DNA from: Candidatus Levyibacteriota bacterium
Lineage (GTDB): Bacteria; Patescibacteria; Microgenomatia; Levybacterales; UBA12049
NCBI GenBank assembly: GCA_003173915.1
Contig: PPGL01000003.1
Span: 1 to 29,829, forward strand
DNA: 29,829 bases
Direction of reading: 5' to 3'
The position numbers and the translations under genes are program-made. Below, one piece after another: positions 14,180 through 22,577 of this stretch (its first letter is position 1; each line of letters starts with the position of its first letter). The notes under the pieces were generated by a model. The model saw nothing but the letters and a program-made list of their open reading frames with translations. It was not told the origin of the DNA and made no database searches.

Positions 14180-15534
14180 ACGAATTTATTGTATTATTGG
14201 TGATTTTTTTTCTCTCAAACATTGGATTTTTAATAATATACAGCTTTAACCTTCTTCCAAAAACATCAGTGCTTTCTGTAATGGGTTATTCTTATGGTCT
14301 TGGTGTTGGAATTATTGGCACACAGTTATATATTTACTCTCGATTTTCAATTACTTGGACAAAAGAAACAATAATTATTCCATGGGTTGTTGCAACAATA
14401 ATTTTTATTATACAAAAAAGAAAAGCCATTAAACTTCCTAAAATAGGTAAACCAAAACTTCACATTTTTTCTATTATTTTAGTTTCTGCAATTATTTGCT
14501 GCGGAACATATGTATTATTCGAAGCATTACTCCGTCCGGTTTCTGCATGGGATGCATGGGCAATTTGGCTACTTAAATCAAAAGTATTTTTTATTGATAA
14601 TGGCATTAAACCCGGAATTCTTAATTATGTTAAATCAGACTACCCACTTATTATTAGTTTACTTGGAACATTCATTTATATTGTTCTTGGACGCATAAAT
14701 GATACGTCTGTACTTTTAGCTTTTTTTGGTTTTTATTTTTTTCTATCTATACTATTTTTCTCGATACTAAAAGAAAGATTTGGAACAGTATCAGCACTGA
14801 TTTTTACGCTGTTTCTTGTCACAACACAAACAATAATTAGACAAGGAGGAAGAATAGAAGCAGGACAGGCAGATCTTGCAGTTGGTTATTTTGCATTTAT
14901 TTCTTTTACATTGCTGATAAAGTACCTTAAAAGTAGTAATAAAAAAACATTACTTCTATTAAATATTTTTTTGGCATTTACCGGACTTGTAAAATTTGAT
15001 GGAATTCCTATTACTATTGTGATTGCACTATTTATCTTGATTCACATTTTTAAAAAGAAGCTCTACATACATCTATATTTACTTCTACTCTGGATTATTC
15101 CGATTCTTGATTGGGAATTTTATAAAAAATTAAATAATGTAACCAAAACATATTTTGCAGGGCATGTATTTACATTTTCTTTTGTAAACATAATATCTGT
15201 AATAAAGCAAGAATTTTTTGAACTTATCAATGTAAAAAGTTGGAATATGCTCTGGATAGTTTATTTTTATACGCTACTATGTGGTATGAAGAAAGACTAT
15301 GAAACACTTGTGTTACATACACTCATACTTACTCAACTTGTTGTTTATACATTTCTTTACTTTTTTACAGTAGGGAATAGTCCTGAGAGCTCGTTTGAGA
15401 GGCTACTTGTCCATATTGCTCCACTTGCATTGTATACTGTTGCAGTATATACAAATAACCTCTTTAGGCAAATGCCCAATATATCATTTGGAAAAACATA
15501 TTTAGTAAAACTTCTTAATAACAATAAACTGTAA
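14176..15534 (+). CDS. GT-C-type polytopic membrane glycosyltransferase
   Basis: A 452-residue integral membrane protein with about ten helices. The external loop after the third or fourth helix contains RPVSAWDAWAIWLLKSKVFF and, further on, KSDYPLIISLLGT. The Asp in WDAWAIW and the DYPL motif match a group of dolichol-phosphate-mannose-type GT-C transferases. No soluble C-terminal domain is present, unlike the GT-C gene upstream, so the small protein before it may supply one. It overlaps that gene by 4 bases and the convergent GT2/GT-C fusion by 20 bases at its 3' end. Donor and acceptor are unknown. Confidence 0.72.
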   Translation: MNEFIVLLVIFFLSNIGFLIIYSFNLLPKTSVLSVMGYSYGLGVGIIGTQLYIYSRFSITWTKETIIIPWVVATIIFIIQKRKAIKLPKIGKPKLHIFSIILVSAIICCGTYVLFEALLRPVSAWDAWAIWLLKSKVFFIDNGIKPGILNYVKSDYPLIISLLGTFIYIVLGRINDTSVLLAFFGFYFFLSILFFSILKERFGTVSALIFTLFLVTTQTIIRQGGRIEAGQADLAVGYFAFISFTLLIKYLKSSNKKTLLLLNIFLAFTGLVKFDGIPITIVIALFILIHIFKKKLYIHLYLLLLWIIPILDWEFYKKLNNVTKTYFAGHVFTFSFVNIISVIKQEFFELINVKSWNMLWIVYFYTLLCGMKKDYETLVLHTLILTQLVVYTFLYFFTVGNSPESSFERLLVHIAPLALYTVAVYTNNLFRQMPNISFGKTYLVKLLNNNKL

Positions 15535-18058
15535 AATTTGTGAAGAAATCTACATTACTCAGAAAATCAACAGATACTATCTTGATATTTCTTTCGATTT
15601 GTGGAATTTCTACTTTCTTTGAAAAATCTATAGATGAATTAAACAAAGACTCTAAAGCATCTGTTGAACTTCCTTCTGGAATTATTAAATAATCATTGAT
15701 ACTAGGCTTAACAGGTAAGCGTAGTGCTCCTCCTGAAATAAGATAAAAAAGATTTGGTTTTGTTGCATTTAGAAAACTTTTGCTGTTAAAATTCCCAACA
15801 ATATCCAAAACTTTACATTCAGAAGTTACTATACTATTTTTATGAACATTGTGCGCAAGAAACAATACATCACCTACTCTTTTTTCAACAGAGTAATTTG
15901 TTAACATCCACTTAAAGATAAGCGGATTACGAGTAAAATTTGGAATATTATCAAGAGCAAATGTTGATCTACTATCCACTTCCAAAATAATATATTTGGG
16001 AGAATTTTTTTCTAGCTCGGATACAGTTCTTTCTTCCACATATGAGCCGGAATAATCATACAACTGTAATGCATAGGTATTGTACGTTGTGTGTTGACTG
16101 TTTAAAAGGATACTGTCATATGGATAAAGCATAATTTCTCCTTTATGCTGTGCAATAAAAGCAAATATTTCTCTTCGAACGTGTGCAGGAATTGGATAAT
16201 TTATGGGAAAAACATAGATATCTTCAAATGCTATTGACTTACGATAAGAAATTGCATGCACAATAGTTTTAATATTTTCTGCTGACAAAACAGAATATAT
16301 CGAGGTATTAAATGGAATGAGAAGAAAAAGTAGCATAAATAATAAAACCGAAAGAACCTTCTTAAGGGTAAACAAAAGATAAAGCAAAATGAAGGTTACA
16401 ATAATACTTGGGAGTAGTGCAGACAAAATATGCCCCGAATCAGATCTAATTAATGCAGTACGAAGCTGCATAACGGCTGTAATCGTGAAAACAAATGCTG
16501 CCACTTTAATTTTTGAAGATACTGTAGCGCCTTTTTGTACTATAAAAAGAAATGCTATCATAACGATTGGAAAAATAAACAAATAATTAGTCTTTCCAAA
16601 TTCCCATGCTGTATTCATAACATAATAGTAATCTGAAAGCGTAGCTAAAGACGCCTGAAGATATGAAAGATTTCCAGAAATAATAATGCTGGTAAGCATT
16701 TGAAAAATAATAATCCCAAGGATATATAAACCAAACTCAATAATTCTTTTTAGAATTTTCTCTTTTCCTTTTATAAAAATATAGAACGCGAACAGACAGC
16801 CAAGAAGAATCGTTTGAGGAAATAAATCATATACATACAAACCAAATATTGAAGGTAACAAACTTAAAACAATAACTCTTACTACAGAAAATTTTTTATT
16901 AAAAACCATTGGAATCCAAAGCGTTGCATACACAAAAGGAACAAAAAGTCGAATACCTGAATTATCTGACAGAACAGGAATAATGCCTAAAATAAAAAGT
17001 AAAAATCCTGGAAGAATATATCTATCTATTTTTTTATTTGTAACTTTTGAGGAAATAAAAATAACAGACAAGGCAATAAGAATGCTTGAAAATAAAGATG
17101 CAAGTGGCACAGAAAGATAGGAAGAGACATGAAATAATAATGCAGGTAGTGAATCAAATATTTGGAATAATGGACCATACGTAAAAATATAATCTTTTCC
17201 GGCCATATATCCATGCAACAACCTTTCAACAGCATCTGTCTGCCAAGATAAATCAAGAGCAGATGAAAGGGAAATTTTATTTTTTAATTGGTCTCCAATA
17301 TAAAGAAGTGTTATAAAAAAAGATAAAAAAACATAACTGGCGTATGTTACTGGAAGTGAAAATTTTTCTTTAAGTCCCCACAAATACCATTTTATATATT
17401 GAGGCAACCATTTGCGTAGTTGAAAGTTAGATTTTCCTGCCTCCCTATCTTTCCACACAGTGGGAATTTCGGTAATTTTTTCCCCAGAAAAAAAAGCTTT
17501 AAGAGTAATTTCTAAGGAATATTCAAATCCCCCAGTGCTTTCTATTGTAATTGAATGAAGAAAATCCTTACTATACATTTTATATGCATTTGTGCTGTCA
17601 TGCGTTGGGATACCAAGAAGAAAATGAAGTGAAATATCTGCAAATTTTGATAAAAAATTTTTTAAAAAAGTTCCACCAATTTTTTTACCTTCTTTCATAA
17701 AACGAGAAGCACACACAACGGAAAAACCTTTTTGAATATATTTATACATAGTATCAATTTGGGAAATATCATCTGAAAGATCTGCCATGACGACAACAAT
17801 TGCTTCTCCTTTTGCTGACACAAATCCTGTTTTAATTGCATTCATTACTCCCCTACCAGACCCCGTATTATTTTTAATTAGTTGTATTTCTTTATGAAGT
17901 TTCTTGTATTTCTTTACCACTGGAAATGTCGGATCAGATGCACTATCATAAATAACAAGAATTTCATTAGGAGTTTTTACGGATTTTGCAATTTTCTTTA
18001 GCACCTTAAGAATATTCTTTTCTTCGTGATATACAGGAAGAATTATTGAAATTTTCAT
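15515..18058 (-). CDS. GT2 (DPM/GtrB-like) fused to a GT-C-like membrane domain
   Basis: An 847-residue fusion. Residues 1-235 are a GT2 domain of the dolichol-phosphate-mannose synthase/GtrB type: ISIILPVYHEEKNI (3-16), Asp38 in VIYDSASD, GSGRGVMNAIKTG (66-78), VVVMADLSDD (88-97) and HDSTNAYKMY (153-162). From about 240 several helices follow, with a loop WQTDAVERLLHGYMAGKDY then TYGPLFQ (272-299), the GT-C style loop with acidic residues; a soluble C-terminal part of about 200 residues ends the protein. The N half would load a sugar on polyprenyl phosphate in the cytoplasm, and the C half could use it outside. It is third in an operon with a nucleotide-sugar dehydrogenase and an SDR, one base after the SDR stop, without an SD. 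Confidence 0.8.
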   Translation of the reverse strand: MKISIILPVYHEEKNILKVLKKIAKSVKTPNEILVIYDSASDPTFPVVKKYKKLHKEIQLIKNNTGSGRGVMNAIKTGFVSAKGEAIVVVMADLSDDISQIDTMYKYIQKGFSVVCASRFMKEGKKIGGTFLKNFLSKFADISLHFLLGIPTHDSTNAYKMYSKDFLHSITIESTGGFEYSLEITLKAFFSGEKITEIPTVWKDREAGKSNFQLRKWLPQYIKWYLWGLKEKFSLPVTYASYVFLSFFITLLYIGDQLKNKISLSSALDLSWQTDAVERLLHGYMAGKDYIFTYGPLFQIFDSLPALLFHVSSYLSVPLASLFSSILIALSVIFISSKVTNKKIDRYILPGFLLFILGIIPVLSDNSGIRLFVPFVYATLWIPMVFNKKFSVVRVIVLSLLPSIFGLYVYDLFPQTILLGCLFAFYIFIKGKEKILKRIIEFGLYILGIIIFQMLTSIIISGNLSYLQASLATLSDYYYVMNTAWEFGKTNYLFIFPIVMIAFLFIVQKGATVSSKIKVAAFVFTITAVMQLRTALIRSDSGHILSALLPSIIVTFILLYLLFTLKKVLSVLLFMLLFLLIPFNTSIYSVLSAENIKTIVHAISYRKSIAFEDIYVFPINYPIPAHVRREIFAFIAQHKGEIMLYPYDSILLNSQHTTYNTYALQLYDYSGSYVEERTVSELEKNSPKYIILEVDSRSTFALDNIPNFTRNPLIFKWMLTNYSVEKRVGDVLFLAHNVHKNSIVTSECKVLDIVGNFNSKSFLNATKPNLFYLISGGALRLPVKPSINDYLIIPEGSSTDALESLFNSSIDFSKKVEIPQIERNIKIVSVDFLSNVDFFTNFTVYCY

Positions 18059-18059
18059 A

Positions 18060-19079
18060 TTAAATGTTCTGTAGTGAGATTTGCTCGGAAATCCAAGGAA
18101 TTACTCTATCAAGCATATCGCTCAATGTTGTTTTTGCTTCAAAACCAAGTAATTTTTTCGCTTTTGTTGTATCTGGTATTCTTTTTTGTACATCATAGAT
18201 AAATGGCTTATCAGAGATGTAGTGAAAAGGTTTATGTGGACTAATCTTTTCCCAAATTAATTTTGCAAGCTGTAATACCGTTGTAGATTCTGCTGTTGAA
18301 AGATTAAAATCTTCATTTATTGCTTTTTTAGAAAATGTTGCGAGAACAATTCCTTTTGCTAAATCTTGTCCGTATGTATAATGACGAATTTGTTTACCAC
18401 TACCCAAAATATGTACTGGATCTTGACCCCTAACTATTTTTTGAACAAGATCTGGTACGACATGACTCATTGCAAGCTTTATATTTCCACTTTTTATGCT
18501 TTTATCAGAAAGTGCACGAACCTCACCAATTCCAACGCAATTAAATGGTCTAAGAATTGTATATGGTAATTTATATTGTTCCCACGCCCCTTTTGCAAAA
18601 TATTCACAAGAGAGCTTTTGAAATCCATATGTTGACTTTGGTGGTGGAATTTTTGCAAGTGCTGATTCTTTGGTTGGATATATGTCTGTCGACTCATACA
18701 CCATACTTGATGATAAAACAACAATTTTTTTAAGTTTCCCATTTTTATATGCATCCAATGCCGCATCAAATGTCGAAGCAATAATTCTTTCATTTTCTGC
18801 CAACAAATCGTATGCATATTCGTGAAAATAGCTAATTCCGCCTATTTTTGCAGCTCCAGCAATAATATATTCACAATCATGGGAAAGTTTTCTTAGAAGC
18901 GCTGTGTTTTTTACATCACCTTTTATAAAAGTGTAGTTTTTATCTTTATCGTATCTTTTTTTTATCTGCCCATATTTTGAGTAATTATCAATTCCTATAA
19001 CTTGATGACCTTGCGAAAGGAGCTCTTCAACAACATACCCACCAATAAAACCCGCAGATCCTGTGACTAAAATTTTCAT
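18060..19079 (-). CDS. NAD-dependent epimerase/dehydratase (extended SDR)
   Basis: A nucleotide-sugar-modifying extended SDR of 339 residues. The NAD-binding TGSAGFIGG is at 6-14, Asp31 in GIDNYSKYG selects NAD, the catalytic Ser lies in VLSSSMVYE (121-129), and Tyr151/Lys155 form the YGFQK pair. LRPFNCVGIGE and the HILGSGKQIRHYTYGQDLAKGI stretch fit the substrate domain of UDP-glucose 4-epimerase-like and related enzymes. Product not predictable. The start overlaps the preceding dehydrogenase stop by 4 bases (ATGA), suggesting that the two act in sequence, for instance on a UDP-hexose to give a uronic acid and its epimer. Confidence 0.87.
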   Translation of the reverse strand: MKILVTGSAGFIGGYVVEELLSQGHQVIGIDNYSKYGQIKKRYDKDKNYTFIKGDVKNTALLRKLSHDCEYIIAGAAKIGGISYFHEYAYDLLAENERIIASTFDAALDAYKNGKLKKIVVLSSSMVYESTDIYPTKESALAKIPPPKSTYGFQKLSCEYFAKGAWEQYKLPYTILRPFNCVGIGEVRALSDKSIKSGNIKLAMSHVVPDLVQKIVRGQDPVHILGSGKQIRHYTYGQDLAKGIVLATFSKKAINEDFNLSTAESTTVLQLAKLIWEKISPHKPFHYISDKPFIYDVQKRIPDTTKAKKLLGFEAKTTLSDMLDRVIPWISEQISLQNI

Positions 19080-20323
19080 TGTTTTTTTAGTTCGTCTTTT
19101 CTAAAAATTAATTTATTTGCTCCAAAGACATTCCAGATATCGCAAATAAGAGTTTTTGGTTTAAGGCTTTTAAGAATTTCATCTTTTTGCTCAACGTACT
19201 GAGTATGTCTGGTAGCAATAATCACAATATCTACTCCTGCTACTGCCACAGAAAGATTGTGTAAAACATTTTGATACTGATACTGTTTTACAAAAGGATC
19301 ATGCAATACTACATCTGCATGTTCTCGAAGAAGTGCTTTACGAATTTTAAAACTGAGTGATTCACGAGTATCATCAATTTCTGGTTTAAATGCGAGTCCA
19401 AGCAGTGCAATTTTTTTATATACAAGTGGTGTTCTTTCTTTAAGTTTTTTAATAAGAAAAAGAGGCATTGCTTCATTAATTTTCCAACTAGCAGTTATTA
19501 AATCAAGAAAAGGATTATCATTTACTAAAAAAAACCCATCTTTAAAAAGACATGGTCCAGCAGTAAGACCTGGAAGTGCAAGTCCATTTCTTTTATATCC
19601 AGTATTAACTAAATCAACAATTTCGTGGATATTTCTATCAAAATTTTCTGCCAAAACCATAAATTCATTTGCAATTGCAAAAGAAATATAGCGATACATA
19701 TTAGTAAACAGTTTTGCTAACTCTGCACTTGTCGCATCTGTTAACAAACAAGAAATACCGCAACTCTCAAAAAACTCCTTTGCTTTTTTCGTAGATACAG
19801 CATCAATCCCTCCAACAATTTGTGGTATCTCTTTTGTCTCTGTAATACTTTTTCCTTCAGCAATTCTTTCTGGACAAAATGCAAGAAAAATATCTTTTCC
19901 GACTGTTAAATTTGTTTCCATTGCAATTCTTTCTTTAACGTATGTTGTTGTGGAAGGAGAAACAGTACTCCTGAGAATAATAAGTTGTCCTTTTTTCAAA
20001 AATGGGAAAATGTTATCAAGAGCTGCATTAATTTGATCTAATACTGGATTCATATTTTCATCAATTGGAGTCCCCAAAGTAAGAATAATAATTTGTGATT
20101 TTTTAATAACATTATACTGGTGGGTTGGAAAAAATTTTTTGTTAACATGTGTTTTAAGTAGATGCGCTCCTTCTTCAATAAATGGCATTTTCCCTTTTTT
20201 AAGAAGTGTTATTTTTGATTTATCTCTTCCTATACCATAGGTAGTATATCCAGAATCTGCTAACACTAATGCTAGGGGAAGTCCAACTCGACCAATACCA
20301 ACAACAGTCGCAATCTTACTCAT
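19076..20323 (-). CDS. UDP-sugar 6-dehydrogenase (UDP-Glc / UDP-ManNAc type)
   Basis: A four-electron NAD-dependent nucleotide-sugar dehydrogenase making a uronic acid for surface glycans. The 415 residues show the Rossmann GIGRVG (9-14), TLGTPIDENMNP (82-93), CPERIAEGK (150-158), Lys205 in ELAKLFTNMYR and the catalytic Cys258 in GPCLFKD (257-262), then the C-terminal ALLGLAFKPEIDDTRES. CPERIAEG is commoner among UDP-N-acetylhexosamine/mannosamine dehydrogenases than among classical UDP-glucose dehydrogenases, so UDP-ManNAc or a related substrate is plausible but unproven. It is first in the operon running to 15515, with its own near-leaderless promoter divergent from the Nudix gene. Confidence 0.9.
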   Translation of the reverse strand: MSKIATVVGIGRVGLPLALVLADSGYTTYGIGRDKSKITLLKKGKMPFIEEGAHLLKTHVNKKFFPTHQYNVIKKSQIIILTLGTPIDENMNPVLDQINAALDNIFPFLKKGQLIILRSTVSPSTTTYVKERIAMETNLTVGKDIFLAFCPERIAEGKSITETKEIPQIVGGIDAVSTKKAKEFFESCGISCLLTDATSAELAKLFTNMYRYISFAIANEFMVLAENFDRNIHEIVDLVNTGYKRNGLALPGLTAGPCLFKDGFFLVNDNPFLDLITASWKINEAMPLFLIKKLKERTPLVYKKIALLGLAFKPEIDDTRESLSFKIRKALLREHADVVLHDPFVKQYQYQNVLHNLSVAVAGVDIVIIATRHTQYVEQKDEILKSLKPKTLICDIWNVFGANKLIFRKDELKKQ

Positions 20324-20332
20324 AATGGAGGT

Positions 20333-20361
20333 ATTGTAAGCTAGATACGCTTATAAAGCAA
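20333..20361 (-). promoter_or_regulatory. Predicted nucleotide-sugar dehydrogenase operon promoter
   Basis: On the minus strand TTGCTT (20356-20361), 17 bases, TACAAT (20333-20338). The -10 ends 9 bases before the ATG at 20323. The leader would be 2-3 bases. Confidence 0.55.
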
Positions 20362-20382
20362 TAAACCAAACAGCATCTCTTT

Positions 20383-20391
20383 TGATATAAT
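20383..20391 (+). promoter_or_regulatory. Predicted Nudix gene promoter (extended -10, leaderless)
   Basis: TGATATAAT is a perfect extended -10 (TATAAT at 20386-20391) ending 6 bases before the ATG at 20398. Together with the opposing promoter at 20333-20361 it fills the 74-base divergent gap. Confidence 0.6.
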
Positions 20392-20397
20392 AATTAT

Positions 20398-20847
20398 ATG
20401 AAACAGTCAATTCCATTTGATGAATTTAAAAAAATCTACTCACAAGTTCCTCGATTAACGGTTGAGGTAATGATAACTAGTGAAAAAGGGATACTTTTAA
20501 CATATCGAAATATAGAACCATTCAAAGGATTTTGGCATTTACCAGGAGGAACAGTATTATTTGGAGAAACATTAGAGAATGCTGTAAAACGAGTGGCACA
20601 GGACGAACTAGAAGTACAGGTTGCTGTCGATAAACTTATTGGTATTATTGAGTATGTTGGAGAATATCCCTACAGCAACTTTGACCAACCAATAGGTCTT
20701 TGTTTTTTGTGCAACATAACCTCTGGGTCACTACATCCCAATTTTCAGGCAACAAAAGTTGATTTTTTTAATAAAATTCCTAGCAAAACAATTCCTGCTG
20801 TAGAAGATTTTTTAATAAAAAATAAGAAATTATTTAATATATTGTAG
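20398..20847 (+). CDS. Nudix hydrolase, GDP-mannose mannosyl hydrolase-like
   Basis: A 149-residue Nudix protein. The fold start LTVEVMITSEKGILLTYRN, then FKGFWHLPGGTVLFGETLENAVKR and VAQDELEVQV follow the Nudix box G-x5-E-x7-R (Gly51, Glu57, Arg65). The second half of the box is atypical: REUXEEXGU becomes RVAQDELEV, with one Glu retained (Glu70). GDP-mannose mannosyl hydrolase (Gmm) has a similarly altered box and similar flanks (YR, GYW, PGG), and the sugar-nucleotide context agrees, so hydrolysis of a GDP- or other NDP-sugar is the best guess. It is monocistronic on the plus strand and overlaps the transketolase gene tail to tail by 18 bases. Confidence 0.8.
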   Translation: MKQSIPFDEFKKIYSQVPRLTVEVMITSEKGILLTYRNIEPFKGFWHLPGGTVLFGETLENAVKRVAQDELEVQVAVDKLIGIIEYVGEYPYSNFDQPIGLCFLCNITSGSLHPNFQATKVDFFNKIPSKTIPAVEDFLIKNKKLFNIL

Positions 20848-21750
20848 TAATTTATTTACAATTTGGTTAACTGAGAAACCGTGATAGGCAACAAGAACAT
20901 CATAGGAAGCAGATATTGGTGTAAATTCCTTTTTCATACCAAAACGAACAAGTCTTTTTCCTTGTACATTGTGATCCACAAGAAATTCGGAAATTTCTGT
21001 TGAAAATCCTCCTGATATTGCATGCTCTTCAATTGTAACTAAACTGTGATGAGACGAAACTATTTTTCTTAAAAGTCGAACATCTAATGGATAAATTGTC
21101 GGAAACGCAAAAACTGAAGAAGAAATATTTTTCTTTTTAAGTAAAGCATGAACCCTTATCGCTGTTGCAACTTGCGTCCCTGTTGCAAGAAGTGCAATCC
21201 CTTCACTTTCTTCAAGCGGGTATCCTTTTCCTATGGTAAATGCATGGAATGGAGACCACAAAATTTTTTCTGGATTTCGCTCAAATCGCATGTATACTGG
21301 CCCGCTATATTCATATATAGCCTTTGTTGCAAGATACGCTTCTTGTGGATCGACAGGAGAAATAATCGACATATGAGGAAGAGTACGCATAAGTGCAATA
21401 TCTTCACTGGAATGATGTGAAGGCCCTGCTTTTGCGTACGCAAGACCTCCTCCAACTCCTATGATTTTTACATTAAGATTTTGCCAACTTACTATATTTC
21501 GGATTTGCTCGAAAGGTCTCATACTGGCAAAGGTCGCAATTGAATAAACAAATGGAACAAATCCAAGAGCTGCAAGTCCAGCAGCAACAGTTATTAGATT
21601 TGATTCTGCAACACCAACATTTAAAAATCTTTCTGGATAGGCTTGTATGAATGGTTCAAGAATATTAAATCCTAAATCTCCGGTGAGTAAAAAAACGCGA
21701 CTATCTTTACTTGCTAGTTCGCAAAGTGCCTTTACAAACGCTTTTCTCAT
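20830..21750 (-). CDS. Transketolase, C-terminal (PYR) subunit
   Basis: The second subunit of a split, thiamine-diphosphate-dependent transketolase, 306 residues. It holds the pyrimidine-binding domain with the activating Glu49 in FLNVGVAESN, then AAGLAALGFVPFVYSIATFASMRPFEQIRN and AGPSHHSSEDIALMRTLP, followed by the C-terminal domain (EHAISGGFSTEISEFL). It would pair with the subunit encoded just upstream (4-base ATGA overlap). A GAGGT 7 bases before the ATG is among the best Shine-Dalgarno sequences in the window. The operon with two SDR sugar enzymes suggests that the enzyme serves sugar-precursor or branched-sugar synthesis, but it could be the cell's ordinary pentose-phosphate transketolase. 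Confidence 0.9.
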   Translation of the reverse strand: MRKAFVKALCELASKDSRVFLLTGDLGFNILEPFIQAYPERFLNVGVAESNLITVAAGLAALGFVPFVYSIATFASMRPFEQIRNIVSWQNLNVKIIGVGGGLAYAKAGPSHHSSEDIALMRTLPHMSIISPVDPQEAYLATKAIYEYSGPVYMRFERNPEKILWSPFHAFTIGKGYPLEESEGIALLATGTQVATAIRVHALLKKKNISSSVFAFPTIYPLDVRLLRKIVSSHHSLVTIEEHAISGGFSTEISEFLVDHNVQGKRLVRFGMKKEFTPISASYDVLVAYHGFSVNQIVNKLLQYIK

Positions 21751-22577
21751 ATTTTATACCTCACTTCAAGCTCTTTTTTCGCTTGCAAATATTCTTCTTC
21801 AGTAAAAATTTTATAGTGGCCAATTAATTTATCCTTTATTGATAAAATACCATTTCCAGATATCGTATGAGCAACAATAACTGTTGGCTTCTTTTTCTCT
21901 TTATTTGCCTTTTGAAAAACATGCGAAATATTCAAAAGATTATGCCCATTTACTTCCAAAACATTCCATCCAAATGCTTTCCATTTTATGGTGAGTGGTT
22001 CAAGATTTGAAATTTCGTCTGACTTACCAAAACACTGCCACTTGTTATAGTCTACAATTACTATTAAATTATTAAGCTTTAGTCGGGGCGCAAGAAGTGC
22101 TGCCTCCCAAATACTTCCTTCCCCACATTCGCCATCGCTAATGAGAACAACCGTTTTTGCATTTTGATTGAGTTTTTTTTGCCCAAGTGCAACTCCGATA
22201 CCAAAACCAATTCCGTGTCCTAAAGAACCCGAACTCATTTCTATTCCTGGATCGCCTAAAACAGGATGCTCACACAATCCTTGTGTATTTTGCCCAAAGG
22301 AATATAGCATTTGTTTGGTAAGTATCTTTTTTTTGTACAATACGGAATACAAAGCGGCAGCAGCATGACCTTTACTTAAAATAAATCTGTCACGAGTTTT
22401 GCTTCTTAAAGACTGTTTTTTAATCCTAAGAAAATCAAAATAAAGTACAGTAAGTAAGTCACTTACAGATAGAGCAGAACCAATATGTCCTGTTTGTGCC
22501 TTATAAGAAACATCAAGTGTTAATAATGCCACTTCTTTTGCTAGTTTTTTAAACGATTTTTTCACTAAACTTGCCAT
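21747..22577 (-). CDS. Transketolase, N-terminal (PP) subunit
   Basis: The thiamine-diphosphate-binding subunit, 276 residues. Key elements are YKAQTGHIGSALSVSDLL with His31, FILSKGHAAAALY with His71, SSGSLGHGIGFGIGVALG with His121, and the ThDP/metal motif SDGECGEG (147-154) to DYN (177-179). The pyrimidine domain is absent and is supplied by the downstream gene. I chose the ATG at 22577 because it places a normal helix before the first His. An ATG at 22598 and a longer start at 22646 would extend deep into the upstream SDR and add an unconserved tail. Even so the start overlaps the SDR by 13 bases, implying translational coupling. Confidence 0.88.
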   Translation of the reverse strand: MASLVKKSFKKLAKEVALLTLDVSYKAQTGHIGSALSVSDLLTVLYFDFLRIKKQSLRSKTRDRFILSKGHAAAALYSVLYKKKILTKQMLYSFGQNTQGLCEHPVLGDPGIEMSSGSLGHGIGFGIGVALGQKKLNQNAKTVVLISDGECGEGSIWEAALLAPRLKLNNLIVIVDYNKWQCFGKSDEISNLEPLTIKWKAFGWNVLEVNGHNLLNISHVFQKANKEKKKPTVIVAHTISGNGILSIKDKLIGHYKIFTEEEYLQAKKELEVRYKI

